A stretch of 43,820 nt of DNA, taken from contig CACOVB010000004.1 in the NCBI GenBank assembly GCA_902630555.1, forward strand, positions 1 to 43,820. Reading direction: 5' to 3'. Below, piece by piece: positions 31,950 to 41,231 of this stretch. The translations under genes and the position numbers were made by a program. Numbering within the stretch: the first letter of the stretch is position 1; every line of letters starts with the position of its first letter. The notes beneath the pieces were generated by a model. That model did not search any database, had not been told where the DNA came from, and saw only the letters and a program-made list of their open reading frames with translations. Origin of the DNA: an uncultured SAR116 cluster alpha proteobacterium. GTDB taxonomy: Bacteria > Pseudomonadota > Alphaproteobacteria > Puniceispirillales > Marisalimonadaceae.

Positions 31950-33785
31950 ATGTGTGGTATAGTTGGTATTGTTGGAAAATTAAATGCGTGTAAAAGTGCT
32001 TTAAATATTTTGAAAAACCTAGAGTATAGAGGTTATGATTCTGCTGGATTAGCTTATTTACAAAAGAACCACTTAAATACAATAAAAGCTCTAGGAAAAT
32101 TAAATAAATTAAAGTCTAAATTTGAAGTTTTAGAAGAAGATATAAAAGATATTTCAATTGCAATAGGTCATACTCGCTGGGCAACTCATGGAAAAGTTTT
32201 GTTAGAAAACACACATCCAATTTTATCTGAGAATATAGCTGTAGTTCATAACGGTATTATTGAAAACCATGATGAAATCCGTTTAGAATTAAAAGAAAAA
32301 AATGTTGTTTTTGAAACATCAACTGATACGGAGGTAATTCCACATTTATTAAGTATTTCAATGAAAAATACTAATAATTTCTTTAATGCTTGTGTTTCAG
32401 TAGTTGAAAAAATTGAAGGAGCATATGCCTTTGCTGCTATTCATAGTTTAAAAGAAGAGATTTTTGTTGCTCGAAAAACATCACCTTTAGTTATAGGATT
32501 AGGTGATGGTTATAATATTGTAGGCTCTGATGCTCAGTCCATTTCACATATGGTAAATGAAGTAATTTATTTAAACGACGGTGATTATGCTATTTTAAAC
32601 AAAACAAATTTCCAAATTTATGATCTTAACAATAATGAAGTTAAAAGAGAAAAGATAAATATTAAGTCAAATTTAAATTTTTTAAATAAAGATGGATATA
32701 AACATTTTATGGAAAAAGAAATCCATGAACAGCCTAATGTGTTAATTAACACTATTGGTAGTTTAGTAAGAGAAGAAAATGATTTAAATATTTTTCCAGA
32801 AAAAATGAATATACAAAAAAACTTTGGCATCACAATTTGTGCAGCTGGAACTAGCCACTATGCTGCTATGGTTGGAAAATACTGGATTGAAAAATTTTCA
32901 TCTATTCCAGTAAATGTAGAACTTTCATCTGAATACAGGTATAGAAGACCTGCTACAGCAATGTATTCATGTATGATTGTTATCTCTCAATCAGGAGAGA
33001 GTATTGATACTTTAATGGCGATGAGAGAAGCAAAAAGATTAAATTTGACAACAACAGCAATAACAAATGTAGAAAATAGTTCAATTGATAGAGAAGCTGA
33101 TTACTCTATTTTTACCCATGTTGGACCTGAAGTCGGTGTTGCAAGCACAAAATCTTTTACTTCTCAGTTAATAGTGTTGTTATCTATTGCAATGAAAATT
33201 GGAATATATAATAAAAAAATTACTTCAGAAAAATATCAGAGTTTTATCCAAAATTTAAAATTAGTACCAAACTTTTTATCTAAAATTTTATCACTTAATG
33301 AAGAATTTATTAACTTAGCTCAATCTATAAAAAATAGCCAAAATATTCTCTATCTTGGTAGAGGAATTCTTTATCCCTTGGCATTAGAAGGAGCATTAAA
33401 ACTTAAAGAATTAAGCTATATACACTCTGAGGGTTTTGCTGCTGGTGAGATGAAACATGGACCAATAGCTCTAATTGAAGAAGGTTTACCAATTATAATG
33501 TTTTTAACTTCTGATGGGATAGAAGAAAAATCAATTTCTAATCTTCAAGAGGCATTAGCAAGAGGGGGAGAAGTATTTTTGATTTCGGATCAAAAAAATA
33601 TAAATAAAATATCTTTTATCGAAAATAAAGTTTTAATTCCATCTTTTCATGATACTTGGAATGATGTTTTTTCTCCAATTTTTATGTCAATACCTGCACA
33701 ATTAATTGCTTATCATGTGGCAAGAGAAAGAGGAACTGATGTTGATCAACCAAGGAATTTAGCAAAATCTGTCACGGTGGAATGA
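31950..33785 (+). CDS. glmS: glutamine-fructose-6-phosphate aminotransferase (isomerizing)
   Basis: MCGIVGIVGK, LEYRGYDSAGLAY, HTRWATHGK, AAGTSHYAA, SQSGESIDTL, DQPRNLAKSVTVE C-terminus. Confidence 0.97.
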   Translation: MCGIVGIVGKLNACKSALNILKNLEYRGYDSAGLAYLQKNHLNTIKALGKLNKLKSKFEVLEEDIKDISIAIGHTRWATHGKVLLENTHPILSENIAVVHNGIIENHDEIRLELKEKNVVFETSTDTEVIPHLLSISMKNTNNFFNACVSVVEKIEGAYAFAAIHSLKEEIFVARKTSPLVIGLGDGYNIVGSDAQSISHMVNEVIYLNDGDYAILNKTNFQIYDLNNNEVKREKINIKSNLNFLNKDGYKHFMEKEIHEQPNVLINTIGSLVREENDLNIFPEKMNIQKNFGITICAAGTSHYAAMVGKYWIEKFSSIPVNVELSSEYRYRRPATAMYSCMIVISQSGESIDTLMAMREAKRLNLTTTAITNVENSSIDREADYSIFTHVGPEVGVASTKSFTSQLIVLLSIAMKIGIYNKKITSEKYQSFIQNLKLVPNFLSKILSLNEEFINLAQSIKNSQNILYLGRGILYPLALEGALKLKELSYIHSEGFAAGEMKHGPIALIEEGLPIIMFLTSDGIEEKSISNLQEALARGGEVFLISDQKNINKISFIENKVLIPSFHDTWNDVFSPIFMSIPAQLIAYHVARERGTDVDQPRNLAKSVTVE

Positions 33786-34110
33786 GTTCAAAGGTACTGT
33801 TCCTTCGTTAGATGATGGATACTTCTTTTCTAATATTTTAGATATAAAAAGTTCAATATTTTCCTTAGATTTTATTAATCCTTCAAATCAAAAAAGATTA
33901 GATTTAATATTTAAACTTCATAAAGAAGGTAAAACTAATAAAGAAATCGTTCATCATCTCAAAATCCATAAAATTAAAAGAAGAAATAAGGATGATAATT
34001 ATTGAGTAAAAGATGTATTTATGTGTATTAAAAAGTTAAAAAAAAGAGAAGAAAGAATGAAAGATATTAAATATAAATTAGGAAAGTGGAAACTTTGGAG
34101 AGAATATTAA
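33782..34110 (+). pseudogene. degraded small recombinase/HTH-like ORF downstream of glmS (one apparent 1-nt deletion and one in-frame TGA)
   Basis: ATG at 33782 overlaps glmS stop (MSSKVLFLR, stop TAG 33809). The -1 frame continues LDDGYFFSNILDIKSSIFSLDFINPSNQKRLDLIFKLHKEGKTNKEIVHHLKIHKIKRRNKDDNY, TGA at 34003-34005, then VKDVFMCIKKLKKREERMKDIKYKLGKWKLWREY* in the same frame. Confidence 0.6.
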
Positions 34111-34114
34111 TTAA

Positions 34115-34192
34115 ATGTGGGAAGTTTATAAAAAATTTTTAATGATGGTTGGAGTAAGTATAATTTTCGTTTTTATTCTTTATTCGTTATGA
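34115..34192 (+). CDS. tiny single-TM peptide (25 aa)
   Basis: MWEVYKKFLMMVGVSIIFVFILYSL*, hydrophobic; no clear Shine-Dalgarno. Confidence 0.35.
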   Translation: MWEVYKKFLMMVGVSIIFVFILYSL

Positions 34193-34199
34193 TTAAAAA

Positions 34200-34703
34200 A
34201 TGAAAAAACTATTTTGTATAAGTTTTCTACTATGTTCTTTTCTTTATAAAATGTCATATTCTGAAGAAAAAAAATTTAATTATGATCAACATAAAGAAAA
34301 ACTTATTGAAAAAAAACTTTTACTAAATTCATTTAAAAAATGTGAAGAATATATTAATGAAACATCTGTTGAATTGTTTTTGAATTGTACTGACGGAAAT
34401 GAATTTATAGGAAAATCAATAAAATGTGAAAAAAAAGAACCTACTATGAGAGGTTATCCATTTTATTTTTATTTTGAAAATCCAAAAACTTTGAACAGTT
34501 ATTTTTTATCAAATAAACAAATAAAAAGTAGAAATATAAATTATAATGAAAAAAAATCTCATATTGAAATAAGATATATTGGTACTGTTTACAAAGATAA
34601 TTTAATTTTAATACATTCAAAAGGTAGAAGAGAGTATAACTGTAGTTATTTGTCTTCAATTAAAGAAATAACTAAAGATTTAAAAAAGTATATTAAAAAA
34701 TGA
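34200..34703 (+). CDS. hypothetical secreted protein
   Basis: N-terminal signal-peptide-like MKKLFCISFLLCSFLYKMSYSEE; no recognised domain. Confidence 0.65.
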   Translation: MKKLFCISFLLCSFLYKMSYSEEKKFNYDQHKEKLIEKKLLLNSFKKCEEYINETSVELFLNCTDGNEFIGKSIKCEKKEPTMRGYPFYFYFENPKTLNSYFLSNKQIKSRNINYNEKKSHIEIRYIGTVYKDNLILIHSKGRREYNCSYLSSIKEITKDLKKYIKK

Positions 34704-34716
34704 AATCTGTAGAATT

Positions 34717-34809
34717 ATGAGAAAAGAACTTAAATTATTTTACAAAGTCATAAGTTTTGAAACTTTGTGTTGGGTTTTATTATTTATAAGTTTTATTTAT
34801 TTCTTTTAA
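34717..34809 (+). CDS. tiny single-TM peptide (30 aa)
   Basis: MRKELKLFYKVISFETLCWVLLFISFIYFF*, one hydrophobic helix. Confidence 0.3.
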   Translation: MRKELKLFYKVISFETLCWVLLFISFIYFF

Positions 34810-34810
34810 A

Positions 34811-35194
34811 TTACTTCTTAATTGAACAAATAAAATTATTAAAATATTCTCCTATAGAATTTTTTTGAATTGTAATCCATTCACCAACTTCATTTAGTGT
34901 TTTTGATTTTCCCATACCCATATGTTCTTCAAAATACATATCTCTTAAAAATCTTGTTTTGAATTTTTTACAATCTGTTTCAAAATAGATAATGTTTGAT
35001 TTTTCACCATATTTATCAATTTTTTTATAATCTCTTAACCTCAAAAAAAATCTTTTATCATTTTTTATAGTTAATGATTTCATATCTACATAAAAATCAC
35101 CATTTTCTGATTTAGTAATAAGTTTCCAATCATAATTACCCAAACAAATTGAGGGAAAAATAAAAATAATTAATGATATTAAAACTCTAAACAT
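34811..35194 (-). CDS. hypothetical secreted protein, possibly surface-adhesin protein E-like
   Basis: Signal peptide MFRVLISLIIFIFPSICLG then NYDWKLITKSENGDFYVDMKSLTIKNDKRFFLRLRDYKK...ETDCKKFKTRFL pattern. Confidence 0.6.
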   Translation of the reverse strand: MFRVLISLIIFIFPSICLGNYDWKLITKSENGDFYVDMKSLTIKNDKRFFLRLRDYKKIDKYGEKSNIIYFETDCKKFKTRFLRDMYFEEHMGMGKSKTLNEVGEWITIQKNSIGEYFNNFICSIKK

Positions 35195-35356
35195 ATGAAT
35201 AAGTTATTATAAAAATTAAATTGTTAATTATTTAACTTTATTTATATGTACCTTATAATTCATTTTTTTACTATAGAATAAATTTCAAATGACTACCTTT
35301 AGCATAAGTTTTACTTTCATTTTGACACATTAAAGTTTTAAGATTAAACAGTTTAT

Positions 35357-36307
35357 ATGATATCTGTAATAATACCCATATATAATGAAGAAGAAAACCT
35401 TACTACACTTATAACTCAATTAAATGGTGTATTAAAAGATATCGGCATTAGTCATGAAATTATTGCTGTTGACGACGGAAGTAATGATGGTTCTCTTAAC
35501 ATTTTAAAAAATTTAGTAAAAAAAAATAAATTATTAAAAATAGTTACGTTTAAGATTAATCAAGGTCAGACATCTGCAATAATGGCGGGTATTGAAAATT
35601 CAAATGGTAATATAATAATTCCAATTGATGGAGACCTTCAGAATGATCCTAATGATATAAAAAAATTAATAGAAAAATTAAATAAAGGTTATGATGTTGT
35701 TTCTGGTTGGAGAAAAAATAGAAAAGATTCTTTTTTTTCAAGAACTCTAGTAAGTATGATAGCTAATTGGCTTATATCAAAAGTTTCTGGTGTAAAATTA
35801 CACGATTATGGTTGTACATTAAAAGCTTATAAAAAAGATATTTTAAAAAATATTAAACTATATGGAGAAATGCATAGATTTATTCCGATTTATGCAAGAT
35901 GGCAAGGAGGAAAAGTAACAGAGATAGAAGTAAATCATTATCCAAGATTAAATGGAAAGTCAAAGTACGGCTTATCTAGAATTTTTAAGGTTATTCTAGA
36001 CATTTTTGTGGTAACCTTTTTAAACAAATATTTTACTAAGCCTATTTACATTTTTGGTGGTTTTGGTCTTTTCTTATTATTACTATGCTTTTTTTCAATT
36101 ATTTGCATGCTTGTTTTAAAGTTTTACTATAATTTATCTATGATACAAACACCACTTCCAATGGTAATTGTAATGACTTTTGTGTCTGGTATTTTAAGTA
36201 TATTAATGGGTCTTTTAGCAGAAATATTAGTGAGAACATATTATGAATCTCAAAATAAACCATCTTATCTAATATCTCAGTTAATTAATTTCAATAAGAA
36301 AAAATAA
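35357..36307 (+). CDS. GT2 polyprenyl-phosphate glycosyltransferase (GtrB/ArnC/DPM1-like) with C-terminal TM helices
   Basis: VIIPIYNEEENL, IIAVDDGSNDGS, FKINQGQTSAIMAGIE, DGDLQNDPNDI, GWRKNRKDSFFSR, then two TM segments. Confidence 0.9.
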   Translation: MISVIIPIYNEEENLTTLITQLNGVLKDIGISHEIIAVDDGSNDGSLNILKNLVKKNKLLKIVTFKINQGQTSAIMAGIENSNGNIIIPIDGDLQNDPNDIKKLIEKLNKGYDVVSGWRKNRKDSFFSRTLVSMIANWLISKVSGVKLHDYGCTLKAYKKDILKNIKLYGEMHRFIPIYARWQGGKVTEIEVNHYPRLNGKSKYGLSRIFKVILDIFVVTFLNKYFTKPIYIFGGFGLFLLLLCFFSIICMLVLKFYYNLSMIQTPLPMVIVMTFVSGILSILMGLLAEILVRTYYESQNKPSYLISQLINFNKKK

Positions 36308-38151
36308 TGTGTGCAATTATTGGATTTATTGGGTTGAGTAATTTAAAACATCTAATCCAAATGAGAGATGAAATGACACATAGAGGTCCAGATGATGATG
36401 GTTTTTACTTTGATAAGCAAAAAAATATATTTTTAGGTCACAGAAGACTCTCAATTATTGACCATGTTGGTGGAAAGCAACCAATGTGGGATAAGGAAAA
36501 AAATACATGTATTGTTTTTAATGGTGAAATTTATAATCATTTAGATTTAAGAAAAAAATTAATTTCCAAAGGACATGTTTTTCAAAGTAGCCATTCTGAT
36601 ACTGAAGTATTAATACATGGATATAAAGAATGGGGTAATGACTTACCTAAATATCTTAATGGAATGTATGCTTTTTGTATTTTTAATAGAGTAAAAAATA
36701 CAATGTTTTTAGCAAGAGATAGGTTTGGAGAAAAACCATTATTTTATTATCACAATAAAAATATTTTTGGGTTTTCTTCTGAAATTAAAACATTTAAAAA
36801 TTGTAAATTTCTAAATTTAAGTTTGAATATAATAAATCTCCAAAAGTACTTCGCTTATGGTTATTTTCCTTCATCTAAAACTTCATTTAAAAACGTTTTT
36901 AAATTAAAACCTGGTTGTTTTGTTGAATTCGATATAAGTGATATGAAATTTAGATTAGAAAAATATTGGGATTTTAAATTAAAGCCAAATTATGATTTAT
37001 TAAATTCTAATATTCATGAATTATCTGAACAATTTCAAGAATTAATGATTAAATCTACAAAAAGAAGATTAATGTCAGATGTTCCTCTCGGATTTTTTTT
37101 AAGTGGTGGTTTAGATTCTTCTAGTATACTAGCTTCAGCAAACAAACTTAATATAAATAAAAAACTTAATGCTTTTACGATAGGCTTTAAAGAAAAGACA
37201 TTTGATGAAATTCATTGGGCTAAAATAGTATCTAAAAGTTTTAATATAAATCATTACATAGAAAATTTAACTTATGATGATTTTAAAAGTAATGTTGATT
37301 TAATTTTAGATAAAAACAATATCCCTATTGCTGATTCATCTTTAATTCCAACTTTTTCACTCTGTAAATTAGCAAGTAAAAAAGTGAAAGTAGCTTTGTC
37401 TGGTGATGGTGCAGACGAAATATTTGCAGGTTATGATCCTTTTCTTGCGATTAAACCAGCTGAAATTTATTATAAAGTCATACCAAGGTATGTTCATGGC
37501 TATATATTAAAATTAGCAAATTTATTACCAGTTTCTAATAGAAATTTAAGTTTTGATTTTAAAGTAAAAAAAACTTTAAATGGTTTATCTTATCCTCAAA
37601 AATATAATTGTCCATTATGGATGTCTATACTTGATCCCAATGAAATTAATGAATTATTTAATACTAACATTTCTTTAGAAGAACTATATAGTGAGACTAT
37701 TGAATTGTTCGAATTACATAACTCAAAATCTGCATTTGAAAATATGTTGTATTTTTATACGAAGTTTTATTTATCAGATAATATATTAACAAAATTAGAT
37801 ACAGCCTCGATGGCTAATTCATTAGAAGCTAGAACAGTGTTTCTAGATAATGATATAATAAACTTTGTAGAAACTTTGCCACCAAATTTAAAATTAAAAA
37901 ATGGTAAAAGAAAATACATTTTAAAAAAAGCATTTACAAAATTAATACCAAATAAAATTATTAACAGAAAAAAGAAAGGTTTTGGTTCACCAATGTCTAC
38001 TTGGCTTTTAAATCAAAATTTAGAATTTAAAAATAGTAAAATTTTTGACATTAAAAAAATCAATAAGTTAAAAATGGAACACATTAGAAAGAAAAAGGAT
38101 AATTCAAGATCTTTATTTGGGTTGTTATCATTAACAAAATCATTGGAATAA
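36307..38151 (+). CDS. asnB: asparagine synthase (glutamine-hydrolysing)-like amidotransferase
   Basis: MCAIIGFIGL (catalytic Cys2), MTHRGPDDDGFY, GHRRLSIID, FNGEIYNH, DVPLGFFLSGGLDSS (PP-loop), ALSGDGADEIFAGY. Confidence 0.9.
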   Translation: MCAIIGFIGLSNLKHLIQMRDEMTHRGPDDDGFYFDKQKNIFLGHRRLSIIDHVGGKQPMWDKEKNTCIVFNGEIYNHLDLRKKLISKGHVFQSSHSDTEVLIHGYKEWGNDLPKYLNGMYAFCIFNRVKNTMFLARDRFGEKPLFYYHNKNIFGFSSEIKTFKNCKFLNLSLNIINLQKYFAYGYFPSSKTSFKNVFKLKPGCFVEFDISDMKFRLEKYWDFKLKPNYDLLNSNIHELSEQFQELMIKSTKRRLMSDVPLGFFLSGGLDSSSILASANKLNINKKLNAFTIGFKEKTFDEIHWAKIVSKSFNINHYIENLTYDDFKSNVDLILDKNNIPIADSSLIPTFSLCKLASKKVKVALSGDGADEIFAGYDPFLAIKPAEIYYKVIPRYVHGYILKLANLLPVSNRNLSFDFKVKKTLNGLSYPQKYNCPLWMSILDPNEINELFNTNISLEELYSETIELFELHNSKSAFENMLYFYTKFYLSDNILTKLDTASMANSLEARTVFLDNDIINFVETLPPNLKLKNGKRKYILKKAFTKLIPNKIINRKKKGFGSPMSTWLLNQNLEFKNSKIFDIKKINKLKMEHIRKKKDNSRSLFGLLSLTKSLE

Positions 38152-38152
38152 A

Positions 38153-38533
38153 ATGAAACACTTTAATATATTTTATGGGAGTGTATTTAGATTTATTTTA
38201 TCAACTTTAATAAACTTTTTAATTTCTTACCTACCTTATTTATTTTTAATTTATATTGGGACACATTACATTTTAGCATATTTGGTTGCTTTTATTTTAC
38301 TTTTAATATCATCATGTTTATTTCATATTAAGTTTTCCTTTCTTTCATCGATAACAATAAAAAAGATTTTTATATATTCAATTTATTATATCTTATATTT
38401 TTGTTTAGGATGTTTAATAATTTGGTATTGTGTAGAGATAATTAAATTTAGTTTCTATCTAGCCCCATTGTTTAGTATAATTTTATTGCCAGTACATTAC
38501 ATAATTTCAAAATTAATTATAGAAAAATATTAA
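38153..38533 (+). CDS. GtrA-like small multi-TM membrane protein
   Basis: 126 aa, ~4 hydrophobic segments, FGSV-F-RFILSTLINFLISYLPYLFLIYIG; linked to a GtrB-like GT2. Confidence 0.7.
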   Translation: MKHFNIFYGSVFRFILSTLINFLISYLPYLFLIYIGTHYILAYLVAFILLLISSCLFHIKFSFLSSITIKKIFIYSIYYILYFCLGCLIIWYCVEIIKFSFYLAPLFSIILLPVHYIISKLIIEKY

Positions 38534-40188
38534 TTTTTAAACTTATAAATTTCTACTGTTGGACCAAAACTATTAAAGTCAAAAATCTTATAAATTGGAA
38601 ATTTAAAGCCCTCAGTTGATTGTAAATCTGGAGTTGAGATCATAGAAAAATTAGATTCTATTTTTTTTTCAAGAATATAATTATTTTTTAATTCCTTATA
38701 AAATTTTTTGGATATTCTATAATGTTTATTATCTTTATATTTATAACTGATCAATATGTAGTCATATTTATTTGATATTAAATATTTTAACAAATGTAAA
38801 TTTGACTCTTTATTTAAAAATTTCTCAGATATATTTGAAAATGAAAAATTTTTTCTAAGTTCATTTTTATCTATTCCTATTAAATTTTCTCTAGAATGAT
38901 CACTTTGTGTTCTATATTTCTGATAATCTTTAACAATATAAATATTTTTTAAACCATTAGCAATTTTACTTTTTTTCTCTGCATTTTGATTTATCCAAAT
39001 TAATGCTTGAGTTCTAGTATCATTTTGCGATAGCAAATAATTTGTAAAAAAAGAAGTTATTAAAGGATAACTAAATAAAAATATTATTATAGGTACTTGA
39101 AATATAATTTGTTTGTTTTTTAAAATTTCGTTTAATCCAACACTTGAAATGATAGCTAATGCAGGTATTGTTGGCATTAAATATCTATGTTCACTATTAA
39201 CAGTAAAATGCAACAAAGTTATAAATGTTAGAAAAAATAACAAAAATATAATCAGTTCATTTAAAAAAAGTTTTTTATAAAAACAATATATTAATGAAAT
39301 TATTGTTAATAATATTAAAGTGGGATTTAAAAAGAACATGCTTTCTAAGTAATAAAAAATTGTATTTAGAAAACTATTGTCAACATATAAAGCTGTTACA
39401 TTATTAGCCTTATCTTCTATTAATCTTAATAATGGATATGGATGTATAAAGATGCTTATGAGACCTAACGTAATGAAAATAAAAATACTAAAAATCAAAT
39501 TTTTCAAAAATTTAATTTTATATTTCAGAAAATGAAAAATTGTAAAAAATATAAAACTAAATCCACCAAATATATAGCTTACACCAAACCCAATTCCACT
39601 TGATAAAGATGCATAAAAATAAATTTTATAACTGTTTGAATATAAAAGTTTAAATGCATAAAACATTGAAATCCATATAAATAGACTTGAAGTATTCCAA
39701 TGTCTTGCAAAATGACCTGTTAAATTAAAAGTGAAATCTGTAGCTAAAAAAATAATTGAGAACACAGCTATTCTTTTTGAATTAAATAGAAGCATACAAA
39801 TTTTATAGATAAAAAATATAGTTAACAAATTAAAAAAAACATTACCTACACGTGCTCCTAAAAAAAATAATTCAATATTATCTAAACAAATATTATTAAA
39901 TTGATTTATTTCTGGAAAACCACTTTTTATGTATAAAAAAAGAATAAAAGGTAAAATACCAATTAAATTTATAATCGGAAGGAATGGTGGGTAAATTAAA
40001 ATTTTCATTTCACTTGGATTTAAAATAGGAATAAGAGATTTTAGCTGAAGCATTTTTAAAGCACTACCTACTACCACCTCTTCATCAGAAACTAAAAAAA
40101 AAGGAAGACCGTAATCTATCCCAAATAATCGTAAACATAATATTGATAAAAATAAAATGTGGATACTATATTTTTTTATATAAAACAA
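38530..40188 (-). CDS. GT-C fold membrane glycosyltransferase (GT39/ArnT/PMT-like)
   Basis: 552 aa, many TM helices, early acidic DEE motif in first loop (LVSDEEVVVG), LGARVGNVFFNLLTIFFIYKI, HFARHWNTS, HRYLMPTIPALAI. Confidence 0.75.
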   Translation of the reverse strand: MFYIKKYSIHILFLSILCLRLFGIDYGLPFFLVSDEEVVVGSALKMLQLKSLIPILNPSEMKILIYPPFLPIINLIGILPFILFLYIKSGFPEINQFNNICLDNIELFFLGARVGNVFFNLLTIFFIYKICMLLFNSKRIAVFSIIFLATDFTFNLTGHFARHWNTSSLFIWISMFYAFKLLYSNSYKIYFYASLSSGIGFGVSYIFGGFSFIFFTIFHFLKYKIKFLKNLIFSIFIFITLGLISIFIHPYPLLRLIEDKANNVTALYVDNSFLNTIFYYLESMFFLNPTLILLTIISLIYCFYKKLFLNELIIFLLFFLTFITLLHFTVNSEHRYLMPTIPALAIISSVGLNEILKNKQIIFQVPIIIFLFSYPLITSFFTNYLLSQNDTRTQALIWINQNAEKKSKIANGLKNIYIVKDYQKYRTQSDHSRENLIGIDKNELRKNFSFSNISEKFLNKESNLHLLKYLISNKYDYILISYKYKDNKHYRISKKFYKELKNNYILEKKIESNFSMISTPDLQSTEGFKFPIYKIFDFNSFGPTVEIYKFKN

Positions 40189-40214
40189 AATACTACATCA
40201 TTGAATTTAATTAT

Positions 40215-41021
40215 CTATTTAGAACCCTTTAGTACCCAACTATAATTATTATATCTCTTAATTTTTATATTTTTAAAACCAACTAATTTCATAATTTCTA
40301 AACATTCACTTTTTTTATAATATTTTGAATAAGTGGGATTTAATTGATCAAAAATAATAAATTTTCTATGTTCTAGATTACATTTAGAAAAAACATTTTT
40401 TAAATACGAGTGCATAGGAAAGTGTTTACTTAATCTTGAAATATAAATGTATGGTATTAACAAAATATTAATTATACTGCTAACAATTTCTAGTAAATTA
40501 TCATTTATTTTAGTAGTAAAAATAGATAAAAATTTGTAAATAAAATAATATAATTCATTTCCTTCATAACCGTAAACCCACATAACAAATTGACCATTTT
40601 TCTTTAATGATTTGTGTATATTTTCAAGAGTTGGTAGTGGGTCTATAATATGATGAATTACACCAATTGAAAAGACATAGTCTAAATTTTTTAAATAAAA
40701 CTCATGACCCATCAAATTATGAATTTTTACATTTGGAATATTTTGAATGTTTTTTTTTAAAACTTTTATATTTTTAGAGGGTTCTACACAATTAATTTGT
40801 TTAGGCTCATATTTTTTTAACATATTCACAATTCTTCCTGAACCACTTCCTACTTCGCAAATAATTTTGTTTTTAATTAAGGTAAGGTCAAAAATGCCAT
40901 TACATATACTTTCAAGCCACTTTTTGTCAGTCCAAAATCCTTGTTTTAAATCTTTTTGTAATAGCCACTGATTAGAAAAATCATCAATATTTTTTTTTCT
41001 AATTGCATTAATATTTTTCAT
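40215..41021 (-). CDS. SAM-dependent methyltransferase
   Basis: ICEVGSGSGRIVNMLKKY, VEPSKNIKVLKKN, VFSIGVIHHIIDPLPTLENIHKSLKKNGQFVMWVYG. Confidence 0.85.
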   Translation of the reverse strand: MKNINAIRKKNIDDFSNQWLLQKDLKQGFWTDKKWLESICNGIFDLTLIKNKIICEVGSGSGRIVNMLKKYEPKQINCVEPSKNIKVLKKNIQNIPNVKIHNLMGHEFYLKNLDYVFSIGVIHHIIDPLPTLENIHKSLKKNGQFVMWVYGYEGNELYYFIYKFLSIFTTKINDNLLEIVSSIINILLIPYIYISRLSKHFPMHSYLKNVFSKCNLEHRKFIIFDQLNPTYSKYYKKSECLEIMKLVGFKNIKIKRYNNYSWVLKGSK

Positions 41022-41231
41022 TTTAATAGTGTAAATTGTTTATTGATTATTTTTACAACACAAATATATTAAATGTCTAAGGACTAATCAATTGCAAAAT
41101 TTATATTTTAAGCTATAAAATTTAAATTCAATTAAGTAAGTTTAGTTTAAATTATTTAATTTATTCTATTGTTAATAAAAGAACAATTTTAAATTCATTG
41201 AAAATTAAATTTTTAAAAATAAAATATACTA

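Noticed and set aside
34003-34005. UGA recoded as Trp or readthrough in the glmS-adjacent ORF
   Set aside because: The other confident genes are consistent with the standard code (TGA used as stop, e.g. purU, trxB, glmS). An additional frameshift in the same ORF makes decay the simpler explanation.
35322-35356. Possible sigma70-type promoter (ttgaca ... aagatt) before the GT2 operon
   Set aside because: -35-like hexamer present but no convincing -10 at proper spacing; in such AT-rich sequence the match is weak evidence.
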